Of a stretch of 64,000 bases of DNA, positions 35,801 to 42,000 are shown piece by piece. Source of the DNA: Balanoglossus misakiensis (lineage: Eukaryota; Hemichordata). The stretch is taken from positions 4,588,001 through 4,652,000 of the forward strand of contig CM082578.2 in assembly GCA_040954595.2 (NCBI GenBank), given 5' to 3'. The notes below the pieces were generated by a model. That model made no database searches, was not told the origin of the DNA, and saw only the letters and a list, made by a program, of their open reading frames with translations. Position 1 is the first letter of the stretch. Every line of letters begins with the position of its first letter. Made by a program: the position numbers and the translations under genes.

Positions 35801-36517
35801 ATGTTTGCTGGTGACTATGGTATAAATGGACAATTACGCTGTCGCGGACGTAACCGCCCCTGCATACCACTTAAATCGATCACCATTTCCCACTCGAACA
35901 TAACTGAAATGCATATACTTAGTAGCTGATTCACACACTTAGAAAACAAGGCAAATATAAATCGGTGAGCGGCAGAGCCATGGCCAATGCCGTTCACGCT
36001 TTTCCCAGAGTAAGCAAAAAATGTCCGTAGGCAAACCGTCGAGAAGTAATAGGGCAAAAGGGCACCTGGTCAGGTGTGGACAAATGCGTTCTCTATGGGA
36101 GATTGTTCGGGTCAACCGAGGTCGTTTCTGCATACAGTGACAATGGCAGTCAAAGTACGCGTTCCTCTACTTAAGCCGTCTGTTCTGTTCTGTTCTTTAT
36201 CAAGGTCATACTTTAGCTAACAACAGACGGGACTGCAGTCTTTTGACCCAAGAAATGGGTGGCATTTTATCTTTGTTATTAGGGCGCCCATAACGAGCGA
36301 CGACGGAAGTATAAGTACTTGGATTCAAACCGACTTCACGCGCACGCACCAATCATCCCCTGGGACGCACTGTCCTATCCGTATATTAAATCACATACAA
36401 GTAACTTACCACACATTTCTTGCCGAGGATATTGAAAAGCTGTTCGTTTTCTTGAGTCGTGAGAAGGCTTGAATGTGCGTTATGTGTTTCAGCGTTGGAT
36501 TGTTGCATATTCGACAT
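9004..36517 (-). CDS. WASL: WASP/N-WASP actin nucleation-promoting factor, 11 exons
   Basis: The complete gene was assembled from exons 36517-36410, 34759-34619, 34110-34024, 33788-33689, 14341-14234, 13528-13402, 12884-12842, 11811-11658, 10501-9969, 9375-9276 and 9059-9004. All introns are GT-AG, every phase joins, and the 1557-nt CDS gives 518 residues, close to the roughly 505 of vertebrate N-WASP. Domain order is WH1/EVH1, basic patch, CRIB/GTPase-binding domain, a proline-rich region for SH3 proteins and profilin, two WH2 actin-binding motifs, the connector helix, and an acidic tail with the conserved Trp for Arp2/3. Two WH2 motifs favour N-WASP over haematopoietic WASP; an invertebrate may have only one such gene. 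Intron 4 is about 19.3 kb and contains two plus-strand genes. The activator is expected to be autoinhibited until Cdc42-type GTPase and phosphoinositide bind; that is family knowledge, not seen here. The first coding exon starts at the ATG of MSNMQQ; a non-coding 5' exon may exist upstream. Confidence 0.95.
9276..9375 (-). CDS. WASL: WASP exon 10: connector (central) helix
   Basis: VAETGMAGALARALAQRNAV followed by IHSS is the amphipathic C-region that contacts Arp2/3 and, in the closed state, the GBD. GTTGCAG acceptor, GTATGT donor, phase 1 out. Confidence 0.93.
9969..10501 (-). CDS. WASL: WASP exon 9: proline-rich region and two WH2 motifs
   Basis: The first 120 or so codons are polyproline tracts interrupted by Gly/Ala/Arg, sites for SH3 proteins and profilin. 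Two WH2 actin-monomer motifs follow: RGALLSQIQSGATLKRVD and SNLLSQIRGGFTLKTV. The exon is 533 nt, phase 0 out before GTAAGA. The GC-rich complementary strand gives long glycine-rich frames that are shadows. Confidence 0.95.
10999..11314. mobile_element. complete TTAA-ended foldback element
   Basis: The element is about 316 bp and is palindromic over most of its length. The outer ends are TTAAAGGGACAAAGTCTC and its inverse. Inner arms contain CACACAACTTCCATCCC and its inverse, around an AT-rich centre. It lies in WASP intron 8. There is no coding capacity; mobilisation would need a partner transposase. Confidence 0.8.
11658..11811 (-). CDS. WASL: WASP exon 8: GTPase-binding/autoinhibitory helices
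   Basis: The exon encodes LDPDVKALFDDVGISESQLK and SKFIHDFIESQGGLEAVKK, the helical half of the GBD that masks the C-terminal connector region in the closed form. Acceptor TTTTCAG, donor GTAAAG, phase 1 out. Confidence 0.93.
12842..12884 (-). CDS. WASL: WASP exon 7: 43-nt CRIB micro-exon
   Basis: GTTTGCAG-type acceptor TTTGCAG and donor GTAAGT bound 43 nt encoding HVGHIGWDPDKGFD after the split Arg codon. It supplies the conserved His residues of the Cdc42/Rac-binding CRIB. Automated predictors can easily miss an exon this short. Confidence 0.93.
13402..13528 (-). CDS. WASL: WASP exon 6: basic region and start of CRIB
   Basis: The exon encodes the polylysine patch KKKEKDKKKKEKGKK, which binds phosphoinositides in this family, then LTKFDIGLPSEF, the start of the CRIB motif. 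The exon ends phase 2 inside the CRIB. Confidence 0.93.
14234..14341 (-). CDS. WASL: WASP exon 5: linker
   Basis: This exon lies across the giant intron and completes the split codon (G|AG, Glu). It encodes a low-complexity basic then Ser/Pro-rich linker (RRRQNTVRQAG, then PPGISPISPSAISPTSAS). Acceptor CTTTAG, donor GTAAGT, phase 1 on both sides. The linker is not conserved in sequence, so the call rests on phase, splice sites and position. Confidence 0.8.
14591..14817. repeat. (CATA)n(CAGA)n microsatellite
   Basis: About 140 bp of CATA units is followed by about 85 bp of CAGA units. It lies in WASP intron 4, close to exon 5. Frames across it on both strands are artefacts. Confidence 0.95.
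14925..15600 (+). repeat. dispersed repeat R, copy 2
   Basis: Nearly full-length inverted match to 4734-5360. It runs directly into the Penelope-like fragment at 15613, and the same pair of elements is combined in reverse order at 24.1-25.4 kb, so R and the ribozyme repeat often travel or insert together. Confidence 0.8.
15613..15790 (+). mobile_element. Penelope-like 3' fragment, internally deleted
   Basis: The fragment begins with the shared boundary ACCAAACAGTGCAACC, which encodes KQCNLC. It then lacks most of the domain seen at 24.1 and 32.9 kb before the common CCCACCCCAACCAACATTC tract, and it leads straight into a hammerhead motif. Confidence 0.55.
15791..15845 (+). ncRNA. degenerate hammerhead ribozyme motif
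   Basis: Stem-I strand TTAGTCTC, then ATGATGA (15800-15806) where CTGATGA is required, perfect stem II GTGAGTC / CAGT / GACTCAC, intact GAAA (15825-15828), CAACGTTT, TA, and GAGATTA able to pair with TAGTCTC. The single core C-to-A change predicts inactivity; all other elements are in place. Confidence 0.7.
15968..17128 (+). repeat. composite repeat-R insertion in the right arm
   Basis: The left arm reads straight from TTTTCAC to GATGAACAG, whereas here 1.16 kb of R-type sequence intervenes. It contains two R starts, one R body (16370-16870) and the tail 16785-17052, which is also found at 25130-25398. The insertion therefore post-dates the duplication, or was lost cleanly from the other arm. 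Confidence 0.7.
18200..21938 (+). CDS. somatomedin-B, Methuselah-like seven-helix receptor
   Basis: Two exons, 18200-19016 and 19621-21938, join in phase 1 (G|AT, Asp) to give 1044 residues. The order is: signal peptide (1-20); Ser/Thr-rich mucin-like stalk (about 30-155); somatomedin-B-like cysteine module (about 165-225, core CSCEPECLVREDCCHDYIDRC split here as CSCEPEC and DCCHDY); two related repeats containing YSNIYCAICNGV and YKNIHCAICNGV; a large N-glycosylation-rich extracellular region; and seven hydrophobic helices (about 770-1030) of class B/adhesion type, with a Cys in ECL1 and a PVCWIG motif in ECL2. No GPCR proteolytic (GPS) CxC/HLT motif is visible before helix 1, so this looks Methuselah-like, non-autocleaving. 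The ligand is unknown. A good acceptor-like tract ends at 18180, so an upstream non-coding exon is possible. The gene lies inside WASP intron 4 on the opposite strand. Confidence 0.85.
22053..22058 (+). terminator. polyadenylation signal of the receptor gene
   Basis: AATAAA lies about 115 nt after the receptor stop codon, in AT-rich sequence and on the same strand. It is the first canonical signal downstream. Confidence 0.5.
22651..22709. repeat. hairpin with 17-bp arms
   Basis: AGTCTGGTCCCCTGCCC and its exact inverse flank a 25-nt loop. Perfect arms with G/C content above the surroundings suggest a small inserted foldback, not chance. Confidence 0.7.
23356..23499. repeat. long near-perfect palindrome with 12-nt loop
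   Basis: Arms of about 65 bp run from AGCAATAAAACACCCCC to its inverse. The closing stem CATATACGCAC/GTGCGTATATG encloses the loop AAGCGATAGCGA (23421-23432). The arms share no similarity with those of the palindrome at 57621-57806, but the loop is nearly the same. Confidence 0.85.
24113..24370 (+). mobile_element. Penelope-like element 3' fragment (GIY-YIG C-terminus)
   Basis: One frame gives TKQCNLCLTDKFIINLNPE. After a one-base shift the adjacent frame gives FNKRNELVSSCRHRHKALL. Together these resemble the conserved CNLCLxEK...NKRNELxxxCRH end of Penelope-like GIY-YIG endonuclease domains. This is recognition from memory, not a search. The copy starts abruptly at ACCAAACAGTGC, like the copies at 15.6 and 32.9 kb, and is followed by a hammerhead motif. 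Confidence 0.65.
24371..24420 (+). ncRNA. hammerhead ribozyme motif, helix III/cleavage side altered
   Basis: Stem-I strand TTTAGTCTC, core CTGATGA (24381-24387), stem II GTGAGTC / CAAT / GACCCAC with one A-C mismatch, and GAAA (24406-24409) are present. After GAAA the usual CAACGTTG-TA block is replaced by unrelated sequence, so the cleavage site appears lost. Confidence 0.65.
24628..25400 (+). repeat. dispersed repeat R, copy 3 with tail
   Basis: Full R unit plus the tail segment 25130-25398, matching 16785-17052. A LINE scrap with QMQVIWLNG coding sequence lies just upstream (about 24535-24595). Confidence 0.75.
26162..27366. mobile_element. 1.2-kb insertion between A1 and B1, TA target
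   Basis: The A2/B2 junction reads straight through (GACCATA-CGTTTGC), whereas A1 and B1 are separated by 1205 bp flanked by TA. The ends carry an imperfect inverted TCTAAAGT / ACTTTAGA. Near both ends, many TGTTCA/TGAACA hexamers occur, a pattern of subterminal transposase-binding repeats. Internally, 26719 onward encodes about 50 codons from an ATG in good context to a GTAAGT donor, perhaps a captured first exon. No transposase is present. Confidence 0.6.
26192..26222. repeat. perfect 15-bp-arm palindrome near element end
   Basis: GTCCAATGCGTTCAG and its exact inverse are separated by one T. The palindrome lies within the left subterminal region of the 1.2-kb insertion and contains the recurrent GTTCA hexamer core. 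Confidence 0.8.
30031..30038 (+). promoter_or_regulatory. TATA-like box of the pentraxin-like gene
   Basis: CATAAAAG lies about 88 nt upstream of the start codon, in the last bases of repeat copy B2. Copy B1 has CATAAAGT at the equivalent place. It is a plausible TATA element by position and sequence only. Confidence 0.35.
30119..31829 (+). CDS. secreted pentraxin-like (LamG-fold) protein
   Basis: Proposed exons are 30119-30169, 30301-30378, 30513-30612, 30930-31565 and 31804-31829 (891 nt, 296 residues), all GT-AG with matching phases. Exon 1 is a signal peptide (MAIVLKAVVLIAVAVCQ). Exons 2-3 add a short Cys-containing N-terminal part (CGVYNNADNSKMFF). Exon 4 is the pentraxin domain with the HVCASWSS signature (family pattern HxCx[ST]Wx[ST]), NWHHVC, GGCLFLGQDQD and FVGKLTRFHLF. 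Exon 5 is a nine-residue tail (DAAMPTCG). Pentraxins are secreted calcium-dependent pattern-recognition or matrix proteins. The calcium ligands were not checked individually. Exons 1, 4 and 5 are strong; exons 2 and 3 rest on phase and splice fit. The gene lies in WASP intron 4, opposite strand. The first AATAAA downstream is at 31981. Confidence 0.75.
31981..31986 (+). terminator. polyadenylation signal of the pentraxin-like gene
   Basis: AATAAA lies about 150 nt after the proposed stop codon, on the coding strand. Confidence 0.4.
31990..32930. other. spacer with one unassigned open frame
   Basis: An open frame at 32569-32820 (plus) includes NVVFKSDRDRNITCNIRYQI and ends in a stop. It reads more like protein than its neighbours but has no convincing splice acceptor or family resemblance. 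Nothing else in the stretch is recognisable. Confidence 0.3.
32933..33200 (+). mobile_element. Penelope-like element 3' fragment (GIY-YIG C-terminus)
   Basis: Same start (ACCAAACAGTGCAACC), same internal frameshift and same downstream tract as the 24.1-kb copy. In the second frame the coding sequence ends ...HKALLRNN followed by TAA, giving a natural C-terminus. A hammerhead motif follows about 140 nt later, the arrangement described for Penelope-like elements with ribozymes in their pseudo-LTRs. Confidence 0.7.
33201..33255 (+). ncRNA. hammerhead ribozyme, best-preserved copy
   Basis: All core elements are present: stem-I strand TAGTCTC, CTGATGA (33210-33216), perfect stem II GTGAGTC / CAGT / GACTCAC (33217-33234), GAAA (33235-33238), short helix III CAAC/GCTG with one mismatch, and a GTA-type cleavage site ending at 33248. 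GAAATTA then pairs back to the stem-I strand with one mismatch and one G-U. The short helix III suggests a minimal or dimeric hammerhead. Activity is not established. Confidence 0.75.
33689..33788 (-). CDS. WASL: WASP exon 4: WH1 C-terminal helix
   Basis: DCHAALNFANEVEASSFKEV is the WH1 C-terminal helix, followed by the basic KIQRKERRKT. The exon ends phase 1 before GTAAGG. The next intron is about 19.3 kb and is the host of the nested genes. Confidence 0.92.
34024..34110 (-). CDS. WASL: WASP exon 3: WH1 continuation
   Basis: The exon encodes 29 residues, KRQQIWEQELYNQFRYY to FFHTFATD. IWEQELYNQF and the FHTFA motif are diagnostic of WASP WH1 domains. ATGCAG acceptor and GTAAGT donor, phase 0 on both sides. 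Confidence 0.92.
34619..34759 (-). CDS. WASL: WASP exon 2: WH1 core
   Basis: A TTTTTTACAG acceptor and a GTAAGT donor bound 47 residues in phase 0. STAIVQVYFA, SKWTKMYCGVACFIKDN and RSYYIRVYDI align with the WH1 strands that bind WIP-type proline-rich ligands. Confidence 0.93.
34809..34865. repeat. AT-rich hairpin
   Basis: ACCCCAATAT...ATAATAACC pairs with GGTTATTA...ATATTGGGGT around CTATAT. It lies in WASP intron 1, just upstream of exon 2 on the minus strand. The rest of intron 1 (34867-36403) shows nothing recognisable beyond a TCTGT pentamer run near 36177. Confidence 0.6.
36410..36517 (-). CDS. WASL: WASP exon 1: start and WH1 N-terminus
   Basis: The exon encodes 36 residues, MSNMQQ to FNILGKKCV. 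SSLLTTQENEQLFNILGKKC matches the start of the WH1 domain of N-WASP. It ends in GTAAGT, phase 0. An in-frame extension upstream of this ATG exists, but it begins at a non-ATG codon or would need an unseen exon. Confidence 0.93.
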
Positions 36518-38711
36518 TTTGCTGCACCCAACAGTCGTGCTACTTCCTTGTTCCTTGTTTATATAGTTCACCGGTGCTTTAAAAATAGACCCCGATGCAC
36601 ACGACGGACCATTGTGACGTATGACGTATTACTTTCACCGGCGCCTATTTCAAATAGGCTTCTATAAGTCAAAATGTCGGTCACTCGTTCAGCAGAGAGG
36701 CAAGAATCGTACTGGTAATAACACCTAGCCGAATTATTGCCAAGATTCTTGACACTGTTATGGACCATTGTGCTGTTCTTGCAGTGGTTGAAATGTTTGT
36801 TTCCCGCCTGTTTATATAGTTATTTGTGATGACTTCAACATACAACAGATTATACCACAGGCACAACGGTGAAGAATACACTAAAGCAGCTTATAATGTT
36901 CACAATAAAACAACACGAAAATAATATCTTTTGTAATTTACCACTGTTATCCCACTCACCACTGCCACAAAGGTGACATTCCTTCAACAAAATCGGGTTC
37001 TCCCACCTTAGCCGGGGAGCACACGCCTAGATTAAGACCAGTAGAACACACGAGGCGCAATCCTGCTGCACCCTAAGCTCCTTAAAGCGACAAAGTCTCT
37101 CTCTCGCTGCCCTTTTCCCATTAATTATGTTTGATACAGGACACCATTTATGTCAATGTACACGTGGATATATAGTGAATCAACGTTCAACCACACACAA
37201 TTTCCATCCCACTTGCAGACACGAGCGTAAAAAAACTCGGGTGTTTACCATTTAATCATTTATACATAATATATACATGTATCTCTCTCAAAATGTATAA
37301 CATGGGTATTGGGGGTGTCAAATTTTACAATCGTGGAGTGGAAAGAACGCAGTTTTGACGAGATGATCACCTTTCAAGTGACTGACCCACCCGAAATTCC
37401 ATCGGTCGACTCTTTTCAGAATAACCGCAGCGATCAGAAACTGTCCATATCTGTTAAGTGCACCAGCTAAGCTCACTGACTAGTTTTTCTTAGAGATCAC
37501 CGTTTACGAAGTTTATCCACATAGATTCTCTGACAATCCCTCTCACCGTGCGCCCTCAACGGGCGATCAATTTACATTTACTTTGTCACATACATACCGT
37601 GTTTGCCCCGAGATCCCTCCTTTATTACAGCAAGGCTTACATGTATTATATATGTCACACTAAATCTCAGTTATGTTCTCTGTCTTGAAGGTGTTCTACT
37701 TGGTGTCTGTATACTTCAGGGCAACATTTCAGACAAGTTAAGGCACACCAACAATTTTACTTATTACTAGAAAAATCGATAAAATGTTTTTTGTTTTTTT
37801 TTTGTTGTTGTTGTTTTTATATATAATACGTTTACGTGTATATGTCAATTGTTGTCCTCAATGGCAGCAAGAACCAACAGGATTTATATAAGTTTTATAC
37901 TTCATTTTATTATTAATTGTATACATTTCCTTGTCCATTATTTCTCTGCAAACGTTTGTCTCTCAAACTTGTTATTCTGCAAATCATAAAATGTTATGAT
38001 TAATTTATAGTTTTGATAACCAGAAGACTTATTACTTTGTTCTATTTACTGTAATTGCTCCACTTGTTTTCTTGTTCGAAAATCAATGATCCTGTCTTGG
38101 ATCATTAAAAAATATAGTATGTCATTATCCTGTCGTGTCATTTTTAGCATTTCCAGGAAAATTACAACAATAAAAGCCAATGGTCAATATCATGTCATAA
38201 GTTACAGTATCATGGCTCGTTTTACATGAAATCAATTGAATAATCTTGTCACTTGCGGAATGGTCCGTACTATCACTTTTCACATACTTCCACGCGGTTT
38301 CCATGGCGATGCGTCTCGTAGAGCCTCGTTTTAACAGCTCCGAGTTCGTCACAGCCCTTGTTATCGCTATTCCATTGAACTGCTAATGTTTGGAGTGTAT
38401 CGAAAATGTCATCACTGCCAAAACATGATGCAGTGAGCTAATATAAAATACACAACTTTGTTCGAATCTACTTTTGATATTTACTCTTAAGAGATTTGTT
38501 CAAAGTCACGTGACCGTAGATGTGTTCCTATCGTAACGCTAACCACATTGGCCCACAGCATTATGTCAGAAATTCATCACAATGTATCGTGCAGTATACA
38601 ATATGGCATTGTATAATGGTTTCTTCAAGGCTGCCATGGTCCCACAATGTATGTACGTATCGCGACACGGTCCGAGAATTTGTCTCTTTGCACTCGGCCC
38701 GGAATCATGGT
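36518..38711. other. intergenic region 5' of WASP and 3' of the EGF/PPxY gene
   Basis: It should contain the WASP promoter just above 36517, but no TATA or initiator stands out. A half copy of the foldback element lies at 37082-37265. A weak minus-strand open frame at 38125-38352 has no recognisable domain. Confidence 0.4.
37082..37265 (+). mobile_element. half copy of TTAA-type foldback element
   Basis: The outer end (TTAAAGCGACAAAGTCTC) and inner CAACGTTCAACCACACAC match the left half of the full elements; the right half is missing. Confidence 0.7.
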
Positions 38712-39046
38712 TCATTCCTCGTACGGTGGCGGCGGTGTGATATCTGATGACGGAGTAGTCAGCCTACTCTGATATGGTGGCGGTAGGTCGGCCGACTCGT
38801 AATCCGGCGGCGACATGTTGTCATACGATGGCGGCGACCTTAGCAGTACGCAGCGAGTTGCGCCGGCCTCGCCAGCGCTGTGATCTACAAACACTTGCGT
38901 GCCGAATCCTTCACCCAGGTGCGGGTTTGGGTCCTGGCTTCCGTACGTTGGTGGAAAATCTTCTACAATCCTGGTATTCTCGGTAATTTCCCTGTCGTCA
39001 AACACCTCGTAGTGGTGTCTTGAGAAAGCCTCTGACGGAGAAACAA
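38712..39046 (-). CDS. PPxY cytoplasmic-tail exon
   Basis: The exon encodes 110 residues. Five PPxY-type motifs lie at FPPTYG, PPSYDN, PPDYES, PPPYQS and the terminal PPPPYEE. Acceptor CTTTTTCCACAG, TGA stop at 38712-38714. The spacing is dense in the last 50 residues, which favours multivalent WW-domain binding. Confidence 0.8.
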
Positions 39047-42000
39047 CTGTGGAAAAAGAACAATGACACTGTACACTAAACGGTATGACATAAATTCCCT
39101 GTCTCATCTATGAATTCAGAGAGAACCATTTTGCTAGAAATAGACCGTTTAATACTTTTGGAAGACTGTTGAATTCACTTTAAGGTGGGTTGACACATAC
39201 ATCTCCGTCTTCCCGTCTTCTTACTACAGTTTTGTAGTGTCAGTGGGTACTACATACCATGAGCAAGCGTTTCAATCTTCGATCACCTTCATTTTAATAG
39301 ACGACAATATTGAACACTCAACTTGCCTGCTTCCACATTTATGATATCCTCTTCGGAATTCTCCGGCATGTCGTCGTTGATCACCGAACCCTGGTTTGAA
39401 CTCCTTCGAAGGACGACACAATAAAAACAAGCCGCGGCAGGCAATATGACAGTGGTAATCAGAACAGCCGGGACCGAGGCGAGAATGACGCCAACTGTGT
39501 CAGTGTTGGGAGTATCTGCCGAATCATTCCACCAGTCTGCTTAGAAAAGAAACAGCGCCCGCATAAGTCAATATTTTGCTAGAATAGCATATGTGCAGTA
39601 ATTTCACATCAGTTTCACAATGACCTCTTTGGTAGCACATAAATTCTTGATTTGAACCTGACTGCAAAGCTGCCATACCGCATTCGAGGTTTAGTTTTGA
39701 AAAGATAGAGGTATCAAGCATTGCGATATTTCGCCAATTAACATAATTATTTACATACTTTTAATATAGGGATGTGTATGGCGATAGAAGACTCTTATCA
39801 TTAACTGTTGACGTACATACACTGTTGATAATGAACCTTTGAATTAAGGAATACATGTATGGCAGTACTGCAAGATAATATTGATGAAATCCTTCATGTC
39901 CTTAGAGAGATATTGATCTTACGAAGATGCGATAGACCCGAGAGGCATTTAATTTAGCCGGTGATATTTAAGTATACGATGAACTTTTGGGAGTTGGGGT
40001 GTGTATCTAGAAATGTACTGCAGAGAGTTTGACTTCGCAGGGAAAAAACATGTTTTAAAAGATTTTTTTCGACTGCAGAGTGATTCTGCACACTCCAATC
40101 TCGAAATTTGCAAGTTTACTGCCAAAGGTCCGAAGCATGTTCAACGATATTAGGCCTACATCCACTGACAAGAAACCCGATCGATATCCTGTAAAAAATA
40201 TTTCGACGGAAATTTATAGGGACCCAAGACATCCCCGAAACGTCATCCAAAATTCTTGTGAGCCTCTCGTGAACAACAAATATCCTCGACACCATCGCGC
40301 CCTCCTCTCGTCAATTCTGTCAAGGTCCCTAGTCGGTCGAAAAAAAATCATCATAATTTCCCACGGCGAATATCCACTCACAGAGTATTATGATGTTACA
40401 CTGAGAGAGATGCATAACGCAGATAAAAATTGGAGTAATTTGTGACAGCCTTAACCCAATGTCGACATGCACAGTTCGTATCCCATCAAGTATTTCATCT
40501 AAAGTACGTCATCCATTACTTTTCTCTTCCCGTGAGATTAATCAATTCATCATTCGGTATAGAGAGGTGGTGTAACGTTCACTTCAGTTTCCAGCGGCTT
40601 GTCTCGAAGACACATGGAAAGGTATGGATCATTGCAATCAATTATCGAAGTCTTCTAGTTTCTCTACACTATTATTAGTTCCCCCCGAGTGAATTTCGTT
40701 CACCACGAAAAGTCAATAAATTCAATGTTTTCGATTTTTTTCATACCTTCTCTTGATTCGCAGGTTTTCCCAAAATACCCGTCGGTGCACTCGCATCTTG
40801 CCGTGTCTAGGCAACGGCCGCCGTGGAGACAATCGTCGTCCGTTTCACAGTAGCGCTTGCATCCATCAAGCTCGGCAGTCTTGATGACTTGAGTGGCTGA
40901 GACTGCAGGCAACAAGGGAGTGATCAACACGGCTATTAATAACATGTGATATAGGCGGAGGGTGGCGACCCGGCGGAGCGCGCGCGGGACTAGAACGCGC
41001 ATACAAGACATCGACTCTGTACCCACCGGTTTAATCGGTAACCATGGCAACCACGCTACCTTTCCCCGGCAGTTTCCTTCACGGTGTTATGTATGCGTAT
41101 TATTCAATCACACTCGCAATTTTCTCATACGCCAATAGCATACGGCAACCGTGTGTGACCTCGAAGCAATGTATACGTGCAACTCTGCCCGATATGAAGT
41201 TACAAAGCATGTTTATCCCACTGCCATGCCTGGAATCACATGAATACACTAAACTGAGCGTGACTCACCGACCGAAAGTGTCACTATAATTTAAGGCCGA
41301 TCGCGAAATATGTCTGATCTGTGATTAAAGATATGAAAATTGATCTGCAAGCCTATTATTCTATTTTAAGCGCATGGACTTCAATGTATACTTTTTCTGC
41401 ATATCGGTATTGTTGTTTGTTTGTCTTTTTGTTGCATGTTCAAATGTCCCGTAAGTCAACATGGCCTGTGTATGCATAATGGTTGCTGTTACTCAATATA
41501 CAATCACGGTCTCCAGAGCTGCCAAATTTCACGTATTTTTTCCACAATAAATTACTTAAAATATACATTCCCTATCCTCTAGAATCATCACAATGTAGCC
41601 ATATTACTTGTATTTGCATCAGTGTGTCTTCTCTTGGCGACGCATACCACGATAGCTGCCAACTGTTTGTATGGAGGCTGATTAAATGGGTGCGGCACCC
41701 GTTTAATATATAGCGTGTTAAAATTGCAACATACAACCACAATAGGGCGTCGATCAGATGTTCAAGTATAGCTATCAGTAAGCTGATTTAGATGGACTAA
41801 TTTAAGCTGGAAAATAAAATCATGAAAATAATGCAAAAAGTGGCAGCTCTAGAGGGCTTAACCTATGCAGTATGGTCTTCGTAAGCTGCTGGTCATTTCA
41901 AGATGCATTAGCAGATTCCGAAATGGGAAATGTAGTTGACACACACAGAGAACAAAAAAACGGGGAAACGAGGTCATGGCTAATGGCCCTTTAAAGACCG

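Noticed and set aside
40080-40445. 121-residue plus-strand frame in an intron of the EGF/PPxY gene
   Set aside because: It starts at a GTG, has no recognised domain and no splice sites.
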